DNA from: Maridesulfovibrio frigidus DSM 17176
Lineage (GTDB): Bacteria > Desulfobacterota > Desulfovibrionia > Desulfovibrionales > Desulfovibrionaceae
Direction of reading: 5' to 3'
Length of the DNA: 64,000 nucleotides
Assembly: GCF_000711735.1 (NCBI RefSeq)
Contig: NZ_JONL01000006.1
Location: 1-64,000, forward strand
The position numbers were made by a program, and so were the translations under genes. Of this stretch, positions 1 through 7,885 are shown piece by piece (the stretch's first letter is position 1; every line of letters begins with the position of its first letter). The notes beneath the pieces were generated by a model that saw only the letters and a list, made by a program, of their open reading frames with translations, made no database searches and was not told where the DNA came from.

Positions 1-27
1 TTCTTCTGAATACTTTCGATTACTCAT
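1..27 (-). CDS. Start of an unidentified protein (partial, runs off the window)
   Basis: An ATG at 27 on the minus strand opens a frame reading MSNRKYSEE up to the window edge. An AGGAG Shine-Dalgarno lies 7-8 bases upstream (around 35-40). It follows the DUF4373-type gene in the same direction and so probably belongs to the same replication operon. Nine residues are too few to assign a family. Confidence 0.45.
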
Positions 28-75
28 GAGTATTTCTCCTGCATGAGCTGACTTTAACCTCTCGAGCCGTGTCCG

Positions 76-471
76 TCATCTATAGAGCACTTCACCCCAA
101 CGTGCAGCAGCTGCCTTCTTAGCCTTCTCCGACCTTTCTCTAGCTTCGGCGGCCCAAGGTTGCATTTCATCCCAGCCACAAACAAAGAAATGACCTTCAT
201 CTTTTCCAATTATTTCAAGCCTTAAAAGCATTTCTACATAGTCAGTTCTGTCCAATTTAATCTTACATGCAAAAAGAAGATCTTCCTCATCAAAACAGTC
301 AGGGAAGTGCCCAGAATCACTAGGAAAGTGCTTAGCACAGTAGCACCAAAGCATGATGATACCCATCACACCTTCAACTCCGAACTGCCTCAGAACCTTT
401 TGAATGCGGAAATCTTCAAAAAACTCAACGTCTAATCGGATATCTGAAACGTTTTTGATTCGACTAGCCAC
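76..471 (-). CDS. DUF4373-type (Lin1244/Lin1753-like) phage replication-associated protein
   Basis: The 131-aa protein carries the pattern of the DUF4373 N-terminal domain seen in phage and plasmid replication-initiation proteins: RLDVEFFEDFRI near the start, a G-V/G-I helix, and an Arg/Lys/Ala-rich end (RSEKAKKAAAARW). Such proteins are thought to act as helicase loaders or replisome organisers. The open frame extends upstream to 561, but the GTG at 471 has a perfect AAGGAG six bases before it and places the domain at the N-terminus as in the family, so I use 471. The protein stops right after the basic segment; longer relatives continue, so the C-terminal part may be missing or encoded by the next gene. 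DnaB-like helicase nearby supports a replication role. Confidence 0.6.
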   Translation of the reverse strand: MASRIKNVSDIRLDVEFFEDFRIQKVLRQFGVEGVMGIIMLWCYCAKHFPSDSGHFPDCFDEEDLLFACKIKLDRTDYVEMLLRLEIIGKDEGHFFVCGWDEMQPWAAEARERSEKAKKAAAARWGEVLYR

Positions 472-758
472 AACGGACTCCTTAATTATTTTTCGGCATT
501 GCGGATTTAATGCACTAGGAATGCTCAAGCATTGCACGAGCACCCCTTTACGCATAACCACCTAAAAAGACTCACTAAACCAGAAAAAGGCAAAAAAATT
601 TCGACGGCGCGCTGTTTTTTAATATAGTTCAGACATGCTCACGTAGTGCGCTAGTAATGCCCTTGCATTGCGTTCGCATTACGCGCTTATTTCTTGACAC
701 TTTGCTGTCTCAGGTGGAACAACGTTGCAGTTATTCTTATTCAAATACGAGGTTTGCT

Positions 759-2684
759 ATGAACAAAGATGAAATGATTGAGCTCCTTAAGACTGATGTT
801 AAAGCTTGGAATGAGTTTCGTAGTGAAAATCCAAATATCAACATCCAACTCCGAAGCGTATATCTTCGAATGACAAACCTTCAAGACGCAAACCTTCAGA
901 ATGCAAACCTTCAGAATGCAAACCTTCAGAATGCAAATCTTCAAGACTCAAACCTTCAAGGCGCAAACCTTCAAGACACAAACCTTCAAGGCACAATCCT
1001 TCAAGGCACAATCCTTCAGAATGCAAACCTTCAGACTGTAAACCTTCAGAATGCAAATCTTCAAAACTCAAACCTTCAAGGAAATGACCTCCGAGGAAAA
1101 GAACTTCGAAGGACAAACTTTCAAGGCGCAAACCTTCAAGACACAAACCTTCAAAACGCAAACCTTCAGTATGCAAATCTTCAAGGTGCAAATCTTCAAG
1201 GCGCAAACCTTCAAGACGCAAACCTTGAAATCGCAAATCTTCGAGACGCAAACCTTCAGGATACAAACCTTCAAGACGCAAACCTTCAAAACACAGACCT
1301 TCAGGGTACAAACCTTCAAGGCACAAACTTTCAAGGCACAAACCTTCAAGGCACAAATATTCAGGATATAAACCTTCAAGGCGTAAACCTTCAAGGCACA
1401 AACCTTCAAGGAAAGGACCTCCGAGGAAAAAACCTTCGAAGGACAAACTTTCAAGGCGCAAACCTTCAAGACACAAACCTACAAGATATAAACCTTCAAG
1501 ACACAAACCTTCAAGACGCAAACCTTCAAGGTGCAAATCTTCAAGGTGCAAATCTTCAAGGCCTAAACCTTCAAGGAAAGGACCTCCGAAGGACAAACTT
1601 TCAAGGCGCAAACCTTCAAAACGCAAACCTTCAAATCGCAAATCTTCGAGAAACAAACCTTCTAGGCGCAAACCTTCAAGGCGCAAATCTTCAAGGTACA
1701 TATCTTCTAGAAAAAAACCTTCTAGGCGCAAACCTTCTGGGCGCAAATCTTCAAGGCGCAAATCTTCAAGGCGCAAACCTTTCAGAAGCAACACTTTCAG
1801 AAGCAACACTTTCAGAAGTAAACCTTTTGCAAGCAAACTTTCTTAAAACACAATTTTCCTCTAGATCACAATTAAACGAACTTTTATTTCCATTAACGCA
1901 AGATCAACTTGCAAACTGCATCTTTGAAGACGAGCAAGAATTTTACAATAAACAAGCTGAAGAAACATACTATTCTGAAAAAGAAACCAACACTCCCGCG
2001 GCTCAACACGACAAGAACTCATTAAAAATCCACTTCAAAGATCACACATCATGGACTCCTAGAGACATGTCTTTATTTCTAGGAGCTCTTCACCTTAGCT
2101 ATGCAAACACTTTCTATTTATTGAACACCGAAGATAACAACCTAGAAAGAATCTCTTTTGTACTAGATAACAATGTATATAACCCGCCCCTTAATTTTGA
2201 AATTTCTGTTAGCTATATCAACATTGGATCATTAGAAGTTATACTGACTTTGCTGGATAAAGCGTCAAAATCTAATTTTAATAAGGTTCTTGCATCACTA
2301 CTCATAATGGGAAAGCTAATAGTTCCCATATCAGAAGCGACAAAAAACTTTTCAGAAGCTGCGTTAATCAATGAACAACGTCTCTCGCTTAAAGAAATTA
2401 GAGATAAAGATTTGGCTGTTATTAACAATAATTACGCAGACATTATGAAAAAAAATCTCGATGAATATCTTCAATATATAAACAACCTTAAAGACAATCC
2501 CACTATCCATGAAATTATTGCTAAAGCAGATATTAAAAATGCCACAGTTATAGAAAACCCTGACATCTTCGTTAATGCGACAGCTCCTCTTTCAAGAGCA
2601 CTTCTAGCACTCTCTAAAACTGGAAAGACTAATCCAAAAATAACTCTCCCTATTATTGAAAACGAAGAAGCACCTAACAAATAA
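759..2684 (+). CDS. Pentapeptide-repeat protein with a separate C-terminal domain
   Basis: This 641-aa protein has three parts. Residues 1-38 contain the WNEFR element commonly found before pentapeptide repeats. Residues about 40-370 are almost unbroken A(N/D)LQ-type pentapeptides, which fold as a right-handed quadrilateral beta-helix. Residues about 390-641 form a non-repetitive domain with a GSLEVILTLLDKA hydrophobic helix followed by a charged, probably coiled-coil stretch. The start is the ATG at 759 (GAGG six bases before); the frame is open back to 657, but that extension is repeat-free and lacks a good ribosome site. No signal peptide is seen, so it is probably cytoplasmic. It converges on the DnaB-type gene. 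Pentapeptide proteins include DNA mimics that protect gyrase, and others act as scaffolds of conflict systems; function here is unknown. Confidence 0.75.
   Translation: MNKDEMIELLKTDVKAWNEFRSENPNINIQLRSVYLRMTNLQDANLQNANLQNANLQNANLQDSNLQGANLQDTNLQGTILQGTILQNANLQTVNLQNANLQNSNLQGNDLRGKELRRTNFQGANLQDTNLQNANLQYANLQGANLQGANLQDANLEIANLRDANLQDTNLQDANLQNTDLQGTNLQGTNFQGTNLQGTNIQDINLQGVNLQGTNLQGKDLRGKNLRRTNFQGANLQDTNLQDINLQDTNLQDANLQGANLQGANLQGLNLQGKDLRRTNFQGANLQNANLQIANLRETNLLGANLQGANLQGTYLLEKNLLGANLLGANLQGANLQGANLSEATLSEATLSEVNLLQANFLKTQFSSRSQLNELLFPLTQDQLANCIFEDEQEFYNKQAEETYYSEKETNTPAAQHDKNSLKIHFKDHTSWTPRDMSLFLGALHLSYANTFYLLNTEDNNLERISFVLDNNVYNPPLNFEISVSYINIGSLEVILTLLDKASKSNFNKVLASLLIMGKLIVPISEATKNFSEAALINEQRLSLKEIRDKDLAVINNNYADIMKKNLDEYLQYINNLKDNPTIHEIIAKADIKNATVIENPDIFVNATAPLSRALLALSKTGKTNPKITLPIIENEEAPNK
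873..1830 (+). repeat. 15-bp tandem repeat array coding for pentapeptides
   Basis: About 60 imperfect 15-bp units of the form gcaAACCTTCAAg(g/a)c encode AxLQx pentapeptides. Identity between units is high at the DNA level, not only the protein level, which suggests recent expansion by slippage or unequal recombination. It creates long spurious open frames on both strands. Confidence 0.9.
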
Positions 2685-2693
2685 ATTTAACAA

Positions 2694-4031
2694 TCAAAAA
2701 TCCAACCAGCTCCAATCCTTTTCATTCTCATTCAGGAACTGGAGCCGCTTGCGCCGATACGCTGTTACCAAGCTACCTGTTGTCGAGTTCCTGCTCTTAG
2801 CCACATCAAGCGTCACCTCAACAATGTCATCTACTGTCTTCGGATCCCATGGCCGGATAAAAATAACCTGATCCGCATCCTGTTCAATCGCTCCAGACTC
2901 ACGCAGATCCGAAAGCAGAGGAATCTTGCTCTTGCGATTTTCAACCTCGCGGTTGAGCTGCGCCAGAACGAGTATAGATATCCCACATTCAGTCGCCGTC
3001 TCTTTGAGCATACGCGAGATCTCAGCAACTTCCCTCTCTCGTGATCCACCACGCGAATCAGGACGAAGCAATTGGATGTAATCTATGATTGCGTACCTTA
3101 ATCCAAATTCCTTTTTCCAACGCCGACACTGAGCGCGCAGCTCAGAAGCAGAAAGCGAAGGCTTGTCCCAAATACGAAGCCACGGATCCTTCCCATCAAA
3201 CCACTGAGCAAATTCATAGATATTATTCCAGTCAGTTTCTGAAAATTTGCCATCACGAAACCGCATCCCTTCAACTCCATGAGTCGAGGACAGCAGACGG
3301 TTGACGAGCAGATATCTCATCATTTCAAGTGAAAAAATACCGACAGGAACTTTTTGATGAATTGCGTGAAGTGCGAAATTCAAGGCAAGTGCGGTCTTTC
3401 CATTAGATGGACGACCGGCAAGAATAATAATTTCACCGGGAATCATTCCACCAGTGATTGAATTGAGCTTATAGAGATGTGTTTTAATACCGTCTCCGCC
3501 TCGCGATTCAAGATCTTCAAGATACTTAACATAACCTTTCATAATCTCGGAAGGCTTCTGCGCAGCCACATCTACTCGTCCCTCAAGAACGGAATCGATG
3601 GTTTTCTGCGCGGACGCTGCGAACTCAGACGGATCAGCATCGCCGGAATAGGCATGCTCAATAAGATTCTGGCCGAGCTGCGCCATGGTTCTGCGCTGAG
3701 CATGACTCTCTAGCTCCTTAGCCCACCTTGTAACGTGATGCACAGGTTCAATATCATTGGATAACTCAGCAAGAAAATGTGCACCCCCACACGCCTCAGA
3801 ACGACCATTGTTCATTAGCCGATTATTGAGCGTGACAAGATCAATCGGAACGTACTCCCGATGCATGGCCAAAAAGGTATTCCAAATATTTCGATGGATG
3901 GGACTGTAGAAATAGTCCTCTGATTTTATAATAGGAAGCAGAGAATCAATGTTTTTACCACTGGTTCGTAAAACAGCACTGATAACAGCTCTTTCAAGCT
4001 CAAGATTATGGGGAGGTGCAGATGTGTTCAT
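2694..4031 (-). CDS. DnaB-type replicative helicase (probably phage or element encoded)
   Basis: The 445-aa protein has the DnaB layout: an N-terminal helical domain (LELERAVISAVLR from residue 10), a linker, and a RecA-like motor with Walker A GRPSNGKT at residues 206-213, Walker B-like YAIIDYIQLL, the QLNREVENR motif and SGAIEQDADQVIF near the C-terminus. It is expected to be a hexameric 5'-3' helicase at a replication fork. Start ATG at 4031 has GGGGG five bases upstream. The neighbours (DUF4373-type protein, pentapeptide protein, tRNA-Leu) differ from the usual chromosomal context rpsF-rpsR-rplI-dnaB, so I infer it belongs to an integrated element rather than being the host dnaB. No integrase is in view. 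Confidence 0.85.
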   Translation of the reverse strand: MNTSAPPHNLELERAVISAVLRTSGKNIDSLLPIIKSEDYFYSPIHRNIWNTFLAMHREYVPIDLVTLNNRLMNNGRSEACGGAHFLAELSNDIEPVHHVTRWAKELESHAQRRTMAQLGQNLIEHAYSGDADPSEFAASAQKTIDSVLEGRVDVAAQKPSEIMKGYVKYLEDLESRGGDGIKTHLYKLNSITGGMIPGEIIILAGRPSNGKTALALNFALHAIHQKVPVGIFSLEMMRYLLVNRLLSSTHGVEGMRFRDGKFSETDWNNIYEFAQWFDGKDPWLRIWDKPSLSASELRAQCRRWKKEFGLRYAIIDYIQLLRPDSRGGSREREVAEISRMLKETATECGISILVLAQLNREVENRKSKIPLLSDLRESGAIEQDADQVIFIRPWDPKTVDDIVEVTLDVAKSRNSTTGSLVTAYRRKRLQFLNENEKDWSWLDF

Positions 4032-4146
4032 TTAAGCCCCCAGTTATTGGTCTTAATTTGACCGCACCAAGCGAGGCTTAAAACAGAATTTATCACTATC
4101 AAAAATAGACAACAAACTCTTTGGGGGAGAAATAGGGGAGAAACCA

Positions 4147-4195
4147 CAAAAAAAAGCTCCCAAGACCGATGTACTAGACATCTATCTAAGGAGCT
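4147..4195 (-). terminator. Probable terminator after tRNA-Leu
   Basis: On the minus strand AGCTCC arms (4190-4195 with 4155-4160) enclose a second small stem (GATGT/ACATC, 4168-4182) and are followed by a run of eight T. It lies about 15 bases beyond the tRNA 3' end. Confidence 0.55.
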
Positions 4196-4209
4196 GTTTT
4201 TATTAAGGT

Positions 4210-4293
4210 TGGTGCGAAAGGAGAGACTCGAACTCTCACGGATATACCGCTGGATCCTAAATCCAGTGCGTCTACCAATTCCGCCACTCTCGC
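4210..4293 (-). tRNA. tRNA-Leu (anticodon UAG)
   Basis: The minus strand reads GCGAGAG...CTTTCGC as acceptor stem with ACCA encoded at the 3' end. The anticodon stem-loop CTGGA-TTTAGGA-TCCAG gives anticodon UAG (decodes CUA and other CUN codons). The D-arm has TTGGTAGACGC, the T-arm GAGAG-TTCGAGT-CTCTC, and there is a long variable arm typical of class II tRNA. tRNA genes are common integration sites, relevant to the replication genes downstream. Confidence 0.95.
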
Positions 4294-4304
4294 AACCTTA
4301 TGTG

Positions 4305-4370
4305 TTCTGTTATTAGTCGGTGACCTCAGAGTGACCCGTGAAGGTCGCTGCCGGAGTCGCCGTAACAGAA
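4305..4370. other. 66-nt strong hairpin between tRNA-Leu and thiDN
   Basis: Three stacked stems are seen: 4305-4312 with 4363-4370 (TTCTGTTA/TAACAGAA, perfect), 4319-4327 with 4353-4361 (one mismatch, one G-U), and 4330-4336 with 4343-4349 (one G-U) closing a six-base loop. No T-run follows on either strand, so a simple terminator is unlikely. It could be a processing signal for the tRNA transcript, a small RNA, or a REP-like element. Confidence 0.5.
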
Positions 4371-4444
4371 AATGTTTCTATAGGCCCCTCTGAATATTGT
4401 CAATCAATATCTCAACTTATTTTAAAAACAATTGAAATTTCTCT

Positions 4445-5809
4445 CTATTGATCTTCAATTGCTCCAAGTAAAAGGGCTATCTTTGACTCTAAATCGGCAA
4501 AATCTTTAGCCAAAAGGCGGACTATAGGTTCCTTGCCTATTTCGCCAGGATCACACACCACGTCTACCTTAGTTGCTTCATCGTGATGAGAAAGAGCTTC
4601 ATTTATTCCCCATTCAAGAGAGCTACTCTCGCTAGACATGTGCTGTTTCGGCTCATCGGCAAGGTCAAACCATGCTTCTGTGAATTTACACTCTTTTACT
4701 GCGTCTAAAATACTTTCGTTATATCTAAGATTGGCAGTACAGAAAATGTCCTCATTAAATTTACGAACGGAAAGCACCACCGCGGCCATATGTGCAGAAG
4801 CCCCAAAGTCAGGATGCCCGCAAATTATGATCTCACCTTTGCGAGTACACGAGATGCGTCCGGTATAAGCAGCTACATCAGTCATTTCAGATGCAAATGG
4901 CAGGGCCGCGGCAATATTGAGTCCAATCTCAGGTATAAGCTTACTCAATCCACCCATACGGGATAGCCTGACTCCGCACTCATGCATACCAGACATCAAT
5001 TCTTCTTTCATACCGTTAATCAGCATAGGAGCAAGATGATTAGGAGGCCCTCCGCCCTCACCTACTTCAAATCCTGCTCTGAGCCCAAGATTCAAATACT
5101 TCTGCGCAGCCAGTATAGATGTAACAAGATTCTGCCTTTTCGCGATGCCTGAAGCAATAGCGGCAGAAAGAGTACATCCCGTGCCATGCATATTTCTAGT
5201 CTTAACGCGCTGCTGCATAAATGGAATGGGCTGTTCGCCCTTAATTCCAAGCCAGTCCGTAGCGGCTACGGAGTCAAAGTGTCCGCCTTTAATGAGCACG
5301 GCCTTCGGTCCCATTTCTAAAAGGATCTCGATAGCTTTAAATATATCATCACGGGTTTTAATCTCCATATCGGCAAAAAGCTCTGCTTCAGGCACATTAG
5401 GAGTAAGTAAGTCGGCTAAAGGAAAAAGCTCTTTCATTGCCTGAATGGCATCTTCTTTGAGAAGTCTTGCGCCACTGGAAGCGACACAAACAGGATCGAC
5501 GATCAGTGGAATAGATTTATTTACCATAGATGCTGCAACAGCTCTGATTATAGGAGCGGAAAACAGCATTCCGGTTTTTGCGGCCTTAACATTGATATCC
5601 GCACAAACGGTTTCAATCTGCAACGCCACAAATTCCGGCGAAACAGCTTCAATGCCCGCGACAGTAACTGTATTCTGCGCGGTAAGGGCAGTTATGGCAC
5701 TTGCTCCATAACATCCTAATATGGATATGGTCTTAAGGTCGGCTTGAATTCCGGCACCACCGCCGGAATCCGACCCCGCTATGGTCAAAACACATGGAAG
5801 CGATTTCAT
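4445..5809 (-). CDS. thiDN: Bifunctional HMP-P kinase / ThiN-type thiamine-phosphate synthase fusion
   Basis: The 454-aa protein joins two thiamine-pathway domains. Residues 1-260 are ThiD: TIAGSDSGGGAGIQADLKT at the N-terminus, KTGMLF, and the phosphate/ATP region MHGTGCTLSAAIA; ThiD phosphorylates hydroxymethylpyrimidine phosphate. Residues about 270-450 are ThiN-like (MGGLSKLIPEIGLNIA, GHPDFGASAHMAAVVL), a domain that can replace ThiE by joining HMP-PP and thiazole phosphate. The combination is well known in archaea and some bacteria. Start ATG at 5809 follows AAGGAGG. I looked upstream for a TPP riboswitch and saw none. The gene is alone, read towards tRNA-Leu. Confidence 0.9.
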   Translation of the reverse strand: MKSLPCVLTIAGSDSGGGAGIQADLKTISILGCYGASAITALTAQNTVTVAGIEAVSPEFVALQIETVCADINVKAAKTGMLFSAPIIRAVAASMVNKSIPLIVDPVCVASSGARLLKEDAIQAMKELFPLADLLTPNVPEAELFADMEIKTRDDIFKAIEILLEMGPKAVLIKGGHFDSVAATDWLGIKGEQPIPFMQQRVKTRNMHGTGCTLSAAIASGIAKRQNLVTSILAAQKYLNLGLRAGFEVGEGGGPPNHLAPMLINGMKEELMSGMHECGVRLSRMGGLSKLIPEIGLNIAAALPFASEMTDVAAYTGRISCTRKGEIIICGHPDFGASAHMAAVVLSVRKFNEDIFCTANLRYNESILDAVKECKFTEAWFDLADEPKQHMSSESSSLEWGINEALSHHDEATKVDVVCDPGEIGKEPIVRLLAKDFADLESKIALLLGAIEDQ

Positions 5810-6001
5810 CTTGCCTCCTTAGGCTGGCTACATAAATATTTGATAATCTTTTAACCGTGCTCATTCATCGGGTCAACTACGATTACTATCAATTTATCTA
5901 GCATAATTGGACGCAAAACTAGACACAATCACATCAGTATGACTATTTATAGCTATTATAAATATAAAAAATGACAAAAAAGCCTCATGTCGGAGACAAT
6001 T

Positions 6002-7786
6002 ATGCCATCATCATCAGCCCCACCCTTTAAAATCACCCCTGACGATAAATATATGCATGAGTTATCCTTCAAAGACTTAATTCAATTTGAAGAGCTTCAG
6101 AACATGCTTGAAGTAAGTTACACCGCAACAGGAATGCCTGCTGGAATTATTGATGCATTTAGTGGAGAATTCTGTGCCGGAGCTGGATGGCAAAAAATAT
6201 GCAGTAATTTTCATAGGGTTCACCCTAAAACAAGCGCACGCTGTTTAGCGAGTGACACGGCAATAACAAATAAAATCAAACAAGGAGAACACTTCGGCTA
6301 CAAATGCAGTAACGGATTATGGGATATTGGTGTCCCCATACACTGCATGGGGACACATATGTCCACTCTTTTTCTCGGCCAATTCTTTTATGTAAATGAA
6401 GAGCCAGATATTAAATTTTTTAGAAATCAGGCGGACCAATACGGGTTCGACAAGAAAAAATATCTTGAAGCTCTCGCCGAAGTTCCTAGGTTCACTCACG
6501 AAAAAGTAGATGAAATCCTAAAATACAACATTGCGCTCGCTGCTTTTTTGTCTGACCTAGCCTCCAGTATCATGAAAAACAAATCTGAAATTGAACAAAG
6601 AAAACTGGCAGAAAAAAAATTTCGCAATTTGCAAACCTACCTTTCTAACATAATTGACTCTATGCCCTCAGCTCTTATCGGGGTTTCCCCTGATGGTAAA
6701 ATCACACAATGGAATAAGAACGCTGAAAAGATATCAAAAATACCAGCCGGTCAGGCTATAGGAATGGACCTGCGAAAAGCACTTCCCAGGTTATCTTCAA
6801 AAATGGATCAAATAAAGCTGGCTATTACTTGCCGTGAAAAACAGTTTGAAAGCGCAAAGCCATATATACACAATAACAAAACAAGATATGAAGATCTGAC
6901 AATATACCCATTGATAGAAGATGGAGTTAACGGGGCAGTCATCCGCATTGATGATGTTACGGAACGAATAAACATGGAAAAAATGATGATCCAGTCAGAG
7001 AAAATGTTATCCATAGGAGGCCTCGCAGCAGGCATGGCTCATGAACTGAACAATCCTCTGGCAGGGATGACCGTATACGCCAACAACATCAAAAAAAGAC
7101 TCTTCGAAGACCTTGAAAAGAATATTGAAGCTGCCAACGAATGCAATATATCTTTGACCGACTTCCGTAAGTATCTAAACCAACGGGAGATAGCTCATAT
7201 GCTTGATGGCATATTAGGTGCTGGAAGGCGCGCAGCTTCAATCATCAACAATGTACTCAATTTCAGCCGCAAAAGTGAAATAAAACTTAGGCAGCACAAA
7301 ATCACAGCTATTTTAGATAATACACTGGAACTAATTGCTAACGACTATAGCTTAACTAAAGAATATGATTTCAAAAGAATTGAACTTGTTCGGGAATATG
7401 ATCATAATATTCCTGAAGTTTATTGTGAAAAAAATGAAATCCAGCAGGTCTTTCTTAATATATTAAAAAACGGAGCGGAGACAATGGCGGAAAAAGAATA
7501 TTCCGACAATAATCCCCGCTTCATCTGCAAAATTAGTAAGCAAGATAAAATGGTTGTTGTAGAAATAGAAGATAATGGCAAAGGAATGGACAAGATAACA
7601 AAAGCAAGAATATTTGAACCGTTCTATACGACTAAAGGTATAGGTGAAGGCACAGGACTTGGACTTTCAGTCTCTTACTTTATTATAACAAACCAACATA
7701 GCGGGTTTATGGGCGTTCAATCGGAACTTAATTCATGGACTAAATTCATCATCAAACTTCCAATCAAAGGGAAAAAAACAGATTAA
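6002..7786 (+). CDS. PocR-PAS sensor histidine kinase
   Basis: The 594-aa protein has no clear membrane segment, so it is a cytoplasmic sensor. Residues about 20-190 match the PocR sensory domain (FEELQNMLEVSYTATGMPAGI, then C...H..C residues ICSNFHRVHP, RCLASD). A PAS domain covers about 215-325. The kinase core follows: H-box AAGMAHELNNPLAGM (phospho-His), N-box FLNILKNGAETM, G1 EDNGKGMD and G2 GTGLGLSVSYF. Start: ATG 6002 has GGAG six bases before it, better than the ATG at 5987. No response regulator gene is adjacent. Ligands of PocR domains include small hydrocarbon derivatives such as 1,3-propanediol in the founding member; the ligand here is unknown. Confidence 0.88.
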   Translation: MPSSSAPPFKITPDDKYMHELSFKDLIQFEELQNMLEVSYTATGMPAGIIDAFSGEFCAGAGWQKICSNFHRVHPKTSARCLASDTAITNKIKQGEHFGYKCSNGLWDIGVPIHCMGTHMSTLFLGQFFYVNEEPDIKFFRNQADQYGFDKKKYLEALAEVPRFTHEKVDEILKYNIALAAFLSDLASSIMKNKSEIEQRKLAEKKFRNLQTYLSNIIDSMPSALIGVSPDGKITQWNKNAEKISKIPAGQAIGMDLRKALPRLSSKMDQIKLAITCREKQFESAKPYIHNNKTRYEDLTIYPLIEDGVNGAVIRIDDVTERINMEKMMIQSEKMLSIGGLAAGMAHELNNPLAGMTVYANNIKKRLFEDLEKNIEAANECNISLTDFRKYLNQREIAHMLDGILGAGRRAASIINNVLNFSRKSEIKLRQHKITAILDNTLELIANDYSLTKEYDFKRIELVREYDHNIPEVYCEKNEIQQVFLNILKNGAETMAEKEYSDNNPRFICKISKQDKMVVVEIEDNGKGMDKITKARIFEPFYTTKGIGEGTGLGLSVSYFIITNQHSGFMGVQSELNSWTKFIIKLPIKGKKTD

Positions 7787-7885
7787 TTAATGCCCGCTTC
7801 ACGGTTGATACCTTTATATCAGATATTTAAACTGGAGGCATGACCTTTCCTTGCCAGTTCCAGCTCTCACCTATATGAGTAGCGA

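Noticed and set aside
694-722. TTGACA at 694-699 as a -35 box for the pentapeptide gene
   Set aside because: No -10-like hexamer at 16-19 bases; the palindrome-like GCATTGCGTTCGCATTACGC nearby is also unsupported.
873-1830. Tandem array considered as CRISPR
   Set aside because: The period is 15 bp with no spacers, and it is in frame with a pentapeptide protein.
838-1836. 332-aa minus-strand frame and two further frames (1051-1371 +, 1068-1469 -) rich in Leu/Glu or Lys/Thr/Phe
   Set aside because: They are shadows of the 15-bp coding repeat, which has no stop in several frames; none has a ribosome site.
5810-6001. TPP riboswitch upstream of thiDN
   Set aside because: The conserved CTGAGA and other TPP-aptamer elements are absent on the minus strand here.
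7841-7860. AACTGG/CCAGTT inverted repeat before ygiQ, as a terminator
   Set aside because: The arms are short with no T-run, and TGG...TTGC spacing is also wrong for a sigma-54 promoter.
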